Origin: Bradyrhizobium sp. Rc3b
GTDB lineage: Bacteria; Pseudomonadota; Alphaproteobacteria; Rhizobiales; Xanthobacteraceae
Direction: 5' to 3'
DNA length: 64,000 nucleotides
NCBI RefSeq assembly: GCF_900114915.1
Contig: NZ_FOUS01000009.1
Coordinates: forward strand, 248,001-312,000
Shown: positions 34,952 through 43,513 of the stretch, piece by piece
Position numbering within the stretch: position 1 is the first letter of the stretch
Layout: each line of letters begins with the position of its first letter
Notes under the pieces: model-generated
The model's database searches: none
What the model saw: the letters and a program-made list of their open reading frames with translations, nothing else
What the model was told of the DNA's origin: nothing
Position numbers and translations under genes: made by a program

Positions 34952-35266
34952 TTAGGCCGCCTTCTTCTTGGAAGCGGGGACGTCGAGAACGCCCATGATG
35001 TCGCTTTCCTTCATGATCAGCAGGTCTTGGCTGTCGATCTTGACTTCAGTGCCGGACCACTTGCCGAACAGCACGCGGTCGCCGACCTTCAGGTCGATCG
35101 GGATCAGCTTGCCGGCTTCGTCGCGGCCACCGGGGCCGACGGCGACGACTTCGCCCTGCGAGGGCTTTTCCTTGGCCGTGTCGGGAATGATGATGCCGCC
35201 AGCGGTCTTCTCTTCTGCGTCGATGCGCTTGACCACGACGCGGTCGTGAAGCGGACGGAATTTCAT
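34952..35266 (-). CDS. groES: Co-chaperonin GroES
   Basis: The 104-residue protein shows FRPLHDRVVVKRIDAEEKTA, the mobile loop with GGIIIPDTAKEKPSQGEVVA, and a C-terminal KKKAA-type tail. It caps the GroEL ring. AGGAGG lies 7 bases before the ATG. It is the first gene of the operon, and the leader contains a CIRCE operator. Confidence 0.98.
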   Translation of the reverse strand: MKFRPLHDRVVVKRIDAEEKTAGGIIIPDTAKEKPSQGEVVAVGPGGRDEAGKLIPIDLKVGDRVLFGKWSGTEVKIDSQDLLIMKESDIMGVLDVPASKKKAA

Positions 35267-35310
35267 GCAGTCCTCCTAAGCATTTGCTCAGATTGATGTT
35301 TCAAGGGATG

Positions 35311-35337
35311 TTAGCAGTCGATGCCCGCGAGTGCTAG
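35311..35337. promoter_or_regulatory. CIRCE operator (HrcA binding site) of groESL
   Basis: TTAGCAGTC (35311-35319), nine spacer bases, and GAGTGCTAG (35329-35337) match the consensus TTAGCACTC-N9-GAGTGCTAA with two changes in total. It lies in the groES leader just downstream of the predicted transcription start, the standard position for HrcA repression. Confidence 0.88.
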
Positions 35338-35350
35338 CACGAGCGAAGCT

Positions 35351-35379
35351 GAAATAGGACAGGAATTTTGTGGGAGCAA
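35351..35379 (-). promoter_or_regulatory. Predicted groESL promoter
   Basis: On the minus strand TTGCTC (35374-35379) and TATTTC (35351-35356) are 17 bases apart, giving a start near 35343, directly ahead of the CIRCE element. The rest of the gap up to the usg start (35380-35645) shows no gene, only AT-richer sequence that may hold the usg promoter. Confidence 0.6.
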
Positions 35380-35645
35380 GGGCTTCTAGCAGAAAAATCA
35401 GCACCCGGAAGCGCGGACTGCCAGAATCTCTTTTCCATCGTTAACCGAGGCCGGGCCCGTATTAGCACGGTGCCGCCTCTGCTGCTAACGCATTGAATTT
35501 CAACAGCTTGTTAAACTTTTGGGCTTGAGATGGGTTGTCAGTTTGCGTCACATTTCTCTCATGTGAGCGCATCAGTACCGGGTGGCTCGTCAGGCGCACA
35601 CCGACCAGGCCGCCCCTTGAATGCGCTCCTGCAAAGGAGGTTGGC

Positions 35646-35933
35646 ATGGGCGTACGGAGTGGGGGCGTTTCCGAGGACTTCCGGAAACAGCTTCTAGGTT
35701 ACGGGCTGACGACGGCGCAAATCCTCTACCGGATGCCGGATCATCCCTCGCTGCTCCAGACCTACGTCTGGCAGAACTACGACATGTTTCCGAAATTCCC
35801 GGCGCTGAAGGATTTCCTGGCCTTCTGGCAGGAAAAGCTCGACGGTCCCCTCCATTCGGTCACCGTCGCGCACTCCAAGCTGATCAAGCCGGCGGAGCTG
35901 CGCGCCGTGGATGGCGTGTTCCGGCTGCATTGA
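35646..35933 (+). CDS. usg: Usg-family protein
   Basis: The 95-residue protein matches the alphaproteobacterial Usg family: FRKQLLGYGLTTAQILYRMP, then LLQTYVWQNYDMFPKFPAL and a C-terminal GPLHSVTVAHSKLI. The name comes from an open frame near trpF; no biochemical function is known. AAAGGAGG stands 6 bases before the ATG at 35646. It is divergent from groESL and followed by a long inverted repeat. Confidence 0.85.
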   Translation: MGVRSGGVSEDFRKQLLGYGLTTAQILYRMPDHPSLLQTYVWQNYDMFPKFPALKDFLAFWQEKLDGPLHSVTVAHSKLIKPAELRAVDGVFRLH

Positions 35934-35948
35934 GGCGAACATCGGTCT

Positions 35949-36070
35949 CGTAGGGTGGGCAAAGGCGCTTAAGCGCCGTGCCCACCATCCATGATCGCGC
36001 ACGGAAGGTGGGCATGCTTCCGCCTTCGCTCTTCGAGCTACGGCGGACAAGTCGCTTTGCCTACCCTACG
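35949..36070. repeat. Inverted repeat, CGTAGGGTGGGCAAAGGCG family
   Basis: The ends CGTAGGGTGGGCAAAG and CTTTGCCTACCCTACG pair, with inner palindromes GGCGCTTAAGCGCC and a GTGCCCACC/GGTGGGCAT pair. The near-identical element at 54852-54976 has the same order of parts. It separates usg from the converging TPR/GT41 gene. Confidence 0.8.
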
Positions 36071-36130
36071 ATATCTCCGTTGCAGCTGCGCCGGGCGAAC
36101 GCGCTATTCCCGTGATCACCTGAGGGGCGA

Positions 36131-38260
36131 TCAGGCGCCCTCGCTGCAATAGCGTCTCCACATCGCGCGATAGGCCTCGTCTACCGCTCGCCCGTATGAG
36201 ACGGGGTTGCTGGCGGCTGCGGCCCGGATCTTGTCGGGCAGCTCGCGGCGCAACCTGTCGAGCTCGCCAATTTGCGAACCTCGGCTCGTTGCGATTTCGA
36301 TATACGTCTCATGGCTGTCCGTGACCCAGTCCGGCAAGCCAAGTGCGGTGAGGATGGAGCCGGCAGCACGGCTGGGCAGGCTGTTGCCGAGCTTCGCCAC
36401 CACCGGCACGCCCATCTGCAAGGCTTCCCATGTGCTGACGCCGCCATTCTGCGGGAACGGGTCGAGGCAGATATCGACGCGATTGAACGATGCCAGATGT
36501 TCGCTTCGCAAGGTGGCGCCGAGCAGATCGACGCGTTCGGCCGGCAATCCGCAAGCCTCGAACCGCGCCAGCAAATTTTCGCGGACCAGCTGGTCATCCA
36601 GCGCAACATCCTTGATCAGCAGTCGCGACCCCGGCACCCGCTCGAGAATCCTGGACCAGACCTGCGCTGCCTCGTCCGAAATCTTGCTGATGCGGTTGAA
36701 GACGCCGAAGGTGACGAAGCCGTTCGAGATCGCCGGCGTTGGTGCCCGCGGAATCTCGGTCGGCAGCGAGGCCAGCGTCACGAAGCACGGCAGGTCGACG
36801 ACGGTCTCCGCAAACAGATGCCGAACCTCGAAAGGAATCGCGACCGGGTCCGAGAACAGATAATCGATCGTCGGCAGCCCGGTGCCGGTGCCGTGACCCC
36901 AGCCGTGCACCTGGATCGGTGCAGGCTTGCGCGCGAACACGCCGAGGCGGTTGCCTCTGGTGTGGCCGGACAGATCGATCAGGATGTCGACGCCGTCGGC
37001 GCGGATCTCGGCGGCGAGGCGATCTTCGGTCCATTGCGAGGCGTCGCGCCAGCAATCAGCGATCCCCTGAAATTCGCCGGTCGTCGCATCCACTTTCGAC
37101 GAACAGGCGTAGCACACGACCTCGAACTGTGCCCGGTCATGGTGTTGGAGCACCGGCTTGAAAATCAACGCAGCCGAATGCGCGTTGAAATCCGACGAGA
37201 CATAGCCGAGCACCAGACGGCGGTCCGGATCGCGGCTGTTGTCATGCGGGCTCCCCGCGCCTGAAGCGATTTTCGCGCCGACACGCTCCCACCACACCTG
37301 ACGCGCCTGCTGATGCCGTTCAACGGTGGCGTCCCCCGCAAAATCGAGCGTGAATATCTTGTTGGAGATCGCGCTCTGCAGGTCGGGCTGGATGTCGAGG
37401 GCTCTGTCGAAACTGGCGAGGGCCTCATTGACCCGGCCAAGTCCGGCGAGGCAAAGACCCAGCACCAGGTGAGCTTGAACGGAATCGGGATCGATCGCGA
37501 GCGCCTGCTGGCAGTCGTGGGATGCGTGGGCAATTTGCTGGATCTGGAGCAGGACACTGGCCCGCGCGAGCCACCCATTCGCGTCGTCGGGTGCCAGCGC
37601 AATTGCCTGATTGCCGTCTGCCAGGGCTTCGTCAAATCGCTGAAGTTCCCGTAAAGCCGTGGCACGGTTCGCCAGCGCCGCGGCATAGTCGGGCTTGATC
37701 GACAGCGCGCGGTTCAAGCTTGCGATGGCCTCGTCATAATTGCGCTGACGGCACAGCGCCCAACCCCGGCCGTTGTGGGCTTCGGCAAGGCTTGCGTTGA
37801 GTGCGATCGCCTTGTCGTAGCTATGGAGCGCCTCCTCGTGAAGATCGAGGGCCACGCTCGCGTTACCGAGATTGGAGAGGGTTGCGGCGTGGTTGGGCCG
37901 CAAGGCGAGGGACTTTCGATAGCTCGCGCAGGCCTCGTCGTGACGCCGCAGCCCGTTGAACGCGACGCCCAGCCTCATATGTGCATCGGCAGATTGCGGA
38001 TCCACGGCGACCGCTCGGCTCAGCAGGATTTCGGCTTGCTGAAAGTTCTTGGCATCAGACTCCAAAGCGCCGAGCATGTGCAGCGCCATGAATTGGTTGG
38101 GCGCGAGCTGCAGGAGTTGCCGATAGGCGGCCTGGGCCTCGGCGAGAAGCCCCATCTTGTGTAGCTGGAGCGCATGCCCGAGCAACGGCAGCACTTCGGC
38201 TTTTTGCCGTTTCTGCAGTCGGGCATTTTGAAATGCACGCTGACCTACGCTGTTGCCCAT
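36131..38260 (-). CDS. TPR protein with GT41 (SPINDLY/O-GlcNAc-transferase-like) domain
   Basis: The 709-residue protein starts with about nine TPR units (residues about 25-310; ALQLHKMGLLAEAQAAYRQL, then repeats of SYDKAIALNASLAEAHNGRG type). A GT41 glycosyltransferase region follows (residues about 345-700; LGYVSSDFNAHSAALIFKPV, VDILIDLSGHTRGNRLGVFA, and DPFPQNGGVSTWEALQMGVP). It would transfer a sugar from a nucleotide sugar to serine/threonine side chains of proteins held by the TPR groove. Bacterial targets are mostly unknown; flagellins and surface proteins are the known cases. The gene is monocistronic. Confidence 0.87.
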   Translation of the reverse strand: MGNSVGQRAFQNARLQKRQKAEVLPLLGHALQLHKMGLLAEAQAAYRQLLQLAPNQFMALHMLGALESDAKNFQQAEILLSRAVAVDPQSADAHMRLGVAFNGLRRHDEACASYRKSLALRPNHAATLSNLGNASVALDLHEEALHSYDKAIALNASLAEAHNGRGWALCRQRNYDEAIASLNRALSIKPDYAAALANRATALRELQRFDEALADGNQAIALAPDDANGWLARASVLLQIQQIAHASHDCQQALAIDPDSVQAHLVLGLCLAGLGRVNEALASFDRALDIQPDLQSAISNKIFTLDFAGDATVERHQQARQVWWERVGAKIASGAGSPHDNSRDPDRRLVLGYVSSDFNAHSAALIFKPVLQHHDRAQFEVVCYACSSKVDATTGEFQGIADCWRDASQWTEDRLAAEIRADGVDILIDLSGHTRGNRLGVFARKPAPIQVHGWGHGTGTGLPTIDYLFSDPVAIPFEVRHLFAETVVDLPCFVTLASLPTEIPRAPTPAISNGFVTFGVFNRISKISDEAAQVWSRILERVPGSRLLIKDVALDDQLVRENLLARFEACGLPAERVDLLGATLRSEHLASFNRVDICLDPFPQNGGVSTWEALQMGVPVVAKLGNSLPSRAAGSILTALGLPDWVTDSHETYIEIATSRGSQIGELDRLRRELPDKIRAAAASNPVSYGRAVDEAYRAMWRRYCSEGA

Positions 38261-38479
38261 GGCTTCAATCCCCCAGAATCTCTCTTCGAGATTAATTCAG
38301 CGGGAGAGCGAATACGAGACGACGGCCGTTCGCCATGACAGCTTGGGACAAGCTACGACCGATCGTGTCATCGAGCCGCCAGCCTCGCGCCCGGCAATTG
38401 CCGCCTCATCCAAGACTGGATAATCTGTGCTCGGGTTGTACCCGTCCGGCGGGCGCGGCTCAGATCAGGGAGGCTGACA

Positions 38480-39007
38480 ATGGCCAAGCAAAAGGCATCA
38501 AGACCCGCAAACAAGACCGCAGTGAAGAAGCGGAGCGGCGCCAAAGCGGCGGCGCGATCTTCGGCACGCAAGTCGGTGAAGGCGAAGGCCCGCACCGCCG
38601 CGCCGAAGAAGCCCGCGCGGCCCAGGCAGCGCATCGCGATCAGCCATCACCGCGAGGAAGACTTCAAGGCCGATGGCCTGCGCGCTTACGCGAAATACCG
38701 CGACCTCGGCATCGCCGACGCAAGCCACGGCCTCGCGCAAGCGCACGTGATCCGGCTGCAAGGTCCTTGCGATCCGGCCGAGGTGTCGAAGCTGCATTTT
38801 CACGACGTCGACTTCCAGATGGTCTACGTGCTCAAGGGCTGGGTGAAGACCTATATGGACGGGCAAGGCGAGACCTTGATGAAGGAAGGCAGCGCCTGGA
38901 CCCAGCCGCCGAAGATCAAGCACATGATCCTGGATTATTCGGATGACGTCGAACTGCTGGAGGTAATCCTGCCGGCGGAATTCAAGACGGTGGAGTTGAA
39001 GGCGTAG
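38480..39007 (+). CDS. Cupin-domain protein with a basic N-terminal tail
   Basis: The 175-residue protein has about 50 N-terminal residues rich in K, A and R (AVKKRSGAKAAARSSARKS), resembling a nucleic-acid-binding or disordered tail. A single cupin follows (LHFHDVDFQMVYVLKGWVKTYMDGQGE and GSAWTQPPKIKHMILDYSDD). Histidines in LHFHD and IKH fit a metal-binding cupin. The natural ligand is unknown. The gene is single. Confidence 0.75.
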   Translation: MAKQKASRPANKTAVKKRSGAKAAARSSARKSVKAKARTAAPKKPARPRQRIAISHHREEDFKADGLRAYAKYRDLGIADASHGLAQAHVIRLQGPCDPAEVSKLHFHDVDFQMVYVLKGWVKTYMDGQGETLMKEGSAWTQPPKIKHMILDYSDDVELLEVILPAEFKTVELKA

Positions 39008-39041
39008 GCCAATCTCTCTCCTTATCATTGCGATGACGGTT

Positions 39042-39128
39042 CGTAGCCCGGATGGAGCGGAGCGTAATCCGGGGCCGCATGCGACGACGCAGACCTTCCC
39101 GGATTGCGCTGCGCTCCATCCGGGCTAC
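39042..39128. repeat. Inverted repeat, GTAGCCCGGATGG family, upstream copy of a duplicated block
   Basis: The arms CGTAGCCCGGATGGAGCGG and CGCTCCATCCGGGCTAC pair. It abuts the transporter remnant at 39159-39194, exactly as 40563-40651 abuts the intact transporter 3' end, 1.52 kb to the right. Confidence 0.8.
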
Positions 39129-39158
39129 AGGACCATCGCTACTCCAGCCCCCACCACC

Positions 39159-39194
39159 GCCCATCAAACACGTCGTCAGCGTTCCCGTCACGAT
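39159..39194 (-). pseudogene. Remnant of a nucleoside transporter (CNT) C-terminus
   Basis: Read on the minus strand, 12 codons give IVTGTLTTCLMG, matching IVSGTLTTCLMG at the C terminus of the intact transporter (40679-40714). The nucleotide match is 31 of 36 with no gap. No other part of the transporter is recognisable, and the remaining sequence up to the rhomboid start at 39330 holds no other feature I can support. Confidence 0.6.
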
Positions 39195-39329
39195 CGCTAA
39201 AAAGCACCAGATCTGCGAAACCGGGCACTTACCAGCCGGATGGTTTCAGCTGTTCCGCAGGGCGGGCGCTAACCAGTCGAAAATACCTCTCCCGTCAACT
39301 CAAAGCTGTGAAAACGCGGGAGTGCTTTC

Positions 39330-40547
39330 ATGGCGACCAACACTTTTGGCCGACGCGGCGTTGCGGCCCCGCCCTCAAGAGCGTCATTTCAACCCGTCGC
39401 CGCGCCGATCGTTCGGGAGATCGTGCGCGACCCCGCTCAGGCCTTGCCTAGTGAGGGGACGCTTTTTGGCGACAACAAGCTTTTGGCCGATATCCCTTTC
39501 CTCACCATTGGCCTGATTTTTGGTCTGCTTCTGATCTTCGCTCTGCAACGCAGTCTCGCCATCGACGTTGCGCGGGACGGTGACCTCGATGTCCGCTCGC
39601 TGATCGCTCAGGGCGCCTCCGGTTACGATCTCGTTGTCGGACGAGGAGAGTGGTGGAGGATTGGCCTTGCGCCGCTGCTGCATGGCAGCGGGTGGCACCT
39701 CATCAGCAACTGCATTGGGTTGTTCATCGTCGGCGTCAGGCTGGAGTCTCTGATCGGCCGTGGCTGGTTTGCGCTGATCTTCGTCGCCAGTGCAGTGGCG
39801 GGTGAGGTCGGCTCTCTGCTGGGCAATGGCCCCGGCACCGTGGGCGTCGGCGCGTCCGGCGCCATTACCGGGCTCATCGCCGCACTGTTCGTCGCGAGCT
39901 TCGATCCCGAAGCGGACGCCGATCAAACCATATCGCGATTGAAGACGTCGCTCTTCTTCGGCGTGCCCGCACTGCTGCCGCTGGCCTTCGGCGTCTCGGG
40001 CAATGTCAACTATTATGCCCATGCAGGTGGCGCGGTGGCCGGCGCCGCGCTTGCGATCACGCCGTGGCTCGCCTTCTGGTCCTATGACAGCCTGCCGCGG
40101 AGCGCCGGCATGACGTTGCTTGCAGCATCCCTCGGATCTCTGATCTGCGCCGGCTTCGCCGCCGTGCATTATTCGTCCTACATGGCCGATGCCGTGCACT
40201 ATATCCGCGCATCGGAAGTGCCGACGAAGTCCGACGAGATGGTCAGCCGGTCTTTCGACCTCGTCACCCGCTACCCGAAAGACGCGCGGGCTCACGTGTT
40301 CCGCGCGGTCTTCTTCTTGGAACAAGCCAACCTGAGGTCGGCGGAGACGGAGGCGCGAACCGCCATGTCGCTCGCAGCTTCGGATGTGGCGGGTGGGCCG
40401 GTGCGCTCCGGCGCACAGGGCCTGATGGCGGTGTTGCTATGGGCGCAGGGACGGGAAAGCGAGGCGAAAGCCATGGCGGCCGAGCCGTGCCGTGCCAAGC
40501 TGGCCGAGGTGCGCCGCATCTTGCAGAAGTCGAAATTGTGCGGTTGA
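39330..40547 (+). CDS. Rhomboid-family intramembrane serine protease with C-terminal soluble domain
   Basis: The 405-residue protein has about 60 N-terminal cytoplasmic residues and then six to seven membrane helices. The catalytic serine is S176 in GVGASGAITG and the histidine is H231 in NYYAHAGGAVAG; HGSGWHLISN carries the conserved loop residues. A C-terminal soluble part of about 115 residues (SDEMVSRSFDLVTRYPKDARAH and on) looks like a short TPR-type helical repeat region. It would cleave membrane proteins within the bilayer. The gene lies between two copies of a repeat block. Confidence 0.87.
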   Translation: MATNTFGRRGVAAPPSRASFQPVAAPIVREIVRDPAQALPSEGTLFGDNKLLADIPFLTIGLIFGLLLIFALQRSLAIDVARDGDLDVRSLIAQGASGYDLVVGRGEWWRIGLAPLLHGSGWHLISNCIGLFIVGVRLESLIGRGWFALIFVASAVAGEVGSLLGNGPGTVGVGASGAITGLIAALFVASFDPEADADQTISRLKTSLFFGVPALLPLAFGVSGNVNYYAHAGGAVAGAALAITPWLAFWSYDSLPRSAGMTLLAASLGSLICAGFAAVHYSSYMADAVHYIRASEVPTKSDEMVSRSFDLVTRYPKDARAHVFRAVFFLEQANLRSAETEARTAMSLAASDVAGGPVRSGAQGLMAVLLWAQGRESEAKAMAAEPCRAKLAEVRRILQKSKLCG

Positions 40548-40562
40548 CCGGAATGACCGGTT

Positions 40563-40651
40563 CGTAGCCCGGATGAGAGCGTAGCGGCATCCGGGAAAGT
40601 CTCTCCGCGGCGAAGCTGATCCCGGATATCGCTGCGCTCATCCGGGCTACG
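40563..40651. repeat. Inverted repeat, GTAGCCCGGATG family, downstream copy of the duplicated block
   Basis: The arms CGTAGCCCGGATG and CATCCGGGCTACG pair. It ends 3 bases before the stop of the nucleoside transporter gene on the minus strand and may form its 3' hairpin. Confidence 0.8.
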
Positions 40652-40654
40652 GCA

Positions 40655-41905
40655 TCAAGACAACACACCCACGACCGCGCCCATCAAGCAAGTCGTCAGC
40701 GTCCCCGATACGATCGACTTCAATCCCAGCGCGTTGATCTCCTCGCGCCGCTCCGGCGCCATCACGCCGAGGCCGCCGATCATGATGCCGAGGCTGGCGA
40801 AATTGGCGAAGCCGCACATTGCGTACAGCATGATCAGGCGCGAGCGCGGGTCGAGCGCATCACCCGGAAGCTTCGAGAAGTCGACATAGGCGATCAATTC
40901 GTTGAGCACGGTCTTAGTGCCCATCAGGCTACCGGCCGTCACCGCTTGATCCCATGGCAATCCCATCAGCCAGCACACCGGCGCCATAACCAGGCCCAGC
41001 AGGCGCTGTAACGAGATCGCGGCGCCGCCAACGTTCGGCAGCAGGCCGAGCATAGCGTTGACGAGATAGACCAGCGCGACCAGCACAAGCAGCATGGCGA
41101 CGATGTTGATCAGCAGCTCGATCCCCGCGCTGGTGCCTTTCACGATCGCATCCATCGTGCTGGAGACCTCCATCTCCGGATCTTCGAGCGTGCCGCCGGT
41201 ACGCGTGTCGGAGGTTTCAGGCACCATGATCAGGCTGACGAGGATCGCTGCCGGCGCGCCCAGCACGGAGGCGATGACGAAATGCGCGGCCGCGTCAGGA
41301 ATGTGGGGCGCCAGCAGCGTCGCATAGAGCACCAGCACCGTGCCGGCGATGCCCGCCATGCCGCCGGTCATCACCAGGAACAATTCGCTGCGGGTCATCT
41401 GCTTCAGATAGGGCCGCACGAACAGCGGCGCCTCGACCATGCCGAGAAAGATGTTCGCGGCGGTCGAAAGGCCCACCGCACCGCCGACACCGAGCGTCCG
41501 CTCCAGCAGCCAGGCCATGCCGCGCACGATCGGCGGCAGCACGCGCCAGTAGAATAGCAGCGTCGTCAGCACGCTCATCACCAGCACGATCGGCAGCGCC
41601 TGGAACGCCAGGATGAAATCGGCGCCAGGCACCTTGACGTCGAAGGGCAGGGCGCCGCCGCCGACATATCCGAACACGAAGGCGGAGCCGGCGCGCGAGG
41701 CGGCCGAGATCGCACCGACCGCGTCATTAATGGCGCCGAAGGCGTGCGCGACGACCGGCAGCTTCAGGAGCACGATCGCCGTGACGAAGGTGGCGACGAG
41801 GCCGATCGCCACCTGCCGCAGCGACACCGCGCGCCGATTCTCCGCCAACGCGAAGGCGATCAACAGCAATGCGAAAATGCCGAGTGCCGATTGCAAGCGC
41901 AGCAT
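40655..41905 (-). CDS. Concentrative nucleoside transporter (NupC/CNT family)
   Basis: The 416-residue membrane protein has the CNT plan with gate, core and nucleoside-recognition domains. Signature motifs are GSLMGTKTVLNELIAY near residue 320, MCGFANFASLGIMIGGLG near 365, and the conserved central segment VGGAVGLSTAANIFLGMVEAPL. CNT transporters import nucleosides with sodium or protons. A partial copy of the 3' end lies 1.5 kb away. It is divergent from the MFS gene. Confidence 0.9.
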   Translation of the reverse strand: MLRLQSALGIFALLLIAFALAENRRAVSLRQVAIGLVATFVTAIVLLKLPVVAHAFGAINDAVGAISAASRAGSAFVFGYVGGGALPFDVKVPGADFILAFQALPIVLVMSVLTTLLFYWRVLPPIVRGMAWLLERTLGVGGAVGLSTAANIFLGMVEAPLFVRPYLKQMTRSELFLVMTGGMAGIAGTVLVLYATLLAPHIPDAAAHFVIASVLGAPAAILVSLIMVPETSDTRTGGTLEDPEMEVSSTMDAIVKGTSAGIELLINIVAMLLVLVALVYLVNAMLGLLPNVGGAAISLQRLLGLVMAPVCWLMGLPWDQAVTAGSLMGTKTVLNELIAYVDFSKLPGDALDPRSRLIMLYAMCGFANFASLGIMIGGLGVMAPERREEINALGLKSIVSGTLTTCLMGAVVGVLS

Positions 41906-42065
41906 GATGTCCCCAAACCCTCAATGATTATGGCCGTGCCTGCGCTGCAAAGGCAATGCCGAGGACCGCCAGAGGCGCCCCACTGTTGACAAGCGGGTCC
42001 GCCTCGGCCACGCGGGGGCCTTCGACAGTGAGGGGGCGAGCGGTCCGAGGGTGACCCAAAAGGCG

Positions 42066-43304
42066 ATGCCAGAGCAGCCAATATCCGGACACCCGCCGGT
42101 CAGCGCCCGCGCGCTTCTCGCCCATCGCGCGTTCCTGTTCTTCCTGCTCTCGCGCAGCCTGTCGCGCTTTTCCAGCCAGATCGCGGCGGTCGCGATCGGC
42201 TGGCAGATCTACGATCTCACCGGCTCGGCCTTCGACCTCGGCATGGTCGGCCTCGTGCAGTTCCTGCCTACCGCGCTCCTGGTGTTCGTCGCTGGCCACG
42301 CCGCCGACCGCTATGAGCGCAAGCGCGTGGTCCAGCTCTGCCAACTCGTTGAAGCGGCGACCGCGCTCTATCTCGCAATCATCACCTATCTCGGCGCGGT
42401 CGGCGAGATCCAGATATTCATCGCGACCTTCGTGCTCGGCATTGCCGGCGCGTTCGAGAGCCCGACCACGGCGGCGCTGCTGCCGCTGATCGCGCCGCAG
42501 GGCTCGCTTCAGCGCGCCACCGCCGTCTCCAGCGGCGCGGCGCAGGTCGCGACCATCACCGGGCCGGCGCTCGGCGGCTTCGCCTATGCGGTTTCCCCGC
42601 ATCTCGCCTACGCCGTGATGGTACTGTTCTGGATCTTCGGCATGATCCTGACCGGCTTCATCCGGCCGCGTCCGCAGGCGATCGCGAAGGAGGGGATGGA
42701 CTCGGACAACGTCTTCGCCGGCGTTCGCTTCATTCGCAGCAATCCGGCCATCCTCGGCACCATTTCGCTCGACCTGTTCGCGGTGCTGTTCGGCGGCGTC
42801 ACCGCGCTGTTGCCGATCTATGCCCGTGACATCCTCCAGACCGGGCCGGTCGGGCTCGGCGTGCTGCGTGCCGCGCCGGCGGTCGGCGCGCTCCTGATGA
42901 CCATGGTGCTGGCGCGCCACGCCATCTCCAGGCACGTGGGCCTGCGCATGTTCCAGGCCGTGATCGTGTTCGGCCTCGCCACGATCGTGTTCGCGCTGTC
43001 CTCCTGGATGTGGCTGTCGGTGCTCGCGCTCGCCGTGCTCGGTGCCGCCGACACGATCAGCGTCGTGATCCGCTTCTCGCTGGTGCAGCTGTCCACGCCC
43101 GACGAGATGCGCGGCCGGGTCGGCGCGGTGAACTTCCTCTTCATCAACGCCTCGAACCAGCTCGGCCAGTTCGAAAGCGGTGTGGCCGCCGCGCTGCTCG
43201 GCGCCATGCCGGCCGCCGTGCTCGGCGGCGTTGCCACGGTTGCGGTGGCGCTGCTCTGGATGAAGCTGTTTCCCAGCCTGCGGCAGGTGGAGAGCTTGGA
43301 GTAG
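42066..43304 (+). CDS. MFS transporter (enterobactin-exporter/MFS_3 type)
   Basis: The 412-residue transporter has 12 membrane helices and the MFS_3 signatures: FLFFLLSRSLSRFSSQIAAV, AADRYERKRVVQLCQ and a second half with SVVIRFSLVQLSTPDEMRGR. It is a proton-driven exporter of unknown substrate. A GTG five codons upstream (42051) is also in frame; I prefer the ATG at 42066. The gene is monocistronic and followed by an inverted repeat. Confidence 0.87.
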   Translation: MPEQPISGHPPVSARALLAHRAFLFFLLSRSLSRFSSQIAAVAIGWQIYDLTGSAFDLGMVGLVQFLPTALLVFVAGHAADRYERKRVVQLCQLVEAATALYLAIITYLGAVGEIQIFIATFVLGIAGAFESPTTAALLPLIAPQGSLQRATAVSSGAAQVATITGPALGGFAYAVSPHLAYAVMVLFWIFGMILTGFIRPRPQAIAKEGMDSDNVFAGVRFIRSNPAILGTISLDLFAVLFGGVTALLPIYARDILQTGPVGLGVLRAAPAVGALLMTMVLARHAISRHVGLRMFQAVIVFGLATIVFALSSWMWLSVLALAVLGAADTISVVIRFSLVQLSTPDEMRGRVGAVNFLFINASNQLGQFESGVAAALLGAMPAAVLGGVATVAVALLWMKLFPSLRQVESLE

Positions 43305-43320
43305 GCCTCCGCTCTCTCCA

Positions 43321-43406
43321 CGTCATTGCGAGGAGCGAAGCGACGAAGCAATCCAGAATCTTGCCTCGGAAGCATACTGGATTGCTTCGCTGCGCTCGCA
43401 ATGACG
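43321..43406. repeat. Inverted repeat, GTCATTGCGAG family
   Basis: GTCATTGCGAGGAGCGAAGC on the left pairs with GCTTCGCTGCGCTCGCAATGAC on the right, with an inner AGCAATCCAG/CTGGATTGCT pair. It lies between the converging MFS and SDR genes. This sequence class is frequent as an intergenic hairpin in bradyrhizobia. Confidence 0.8.
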
Positions 43407-43513
43407 ATTGTTGAGATAGCTCGTGGACTTAACTCGCGTCACCCCCGTAGCCAAGCAGCAGCAGGCGCCTCTTGACGCCTACTGTGCATGGGGTTGTTTT
43501 CGCAGTTTTGAGT

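Noticed and set aside
43465..43482. Terminator downstream of the SDR gene (AGGCG...CGCCT hairpin)
   Set aside because: The stem is only five pairs and there is no T-run on either strand.
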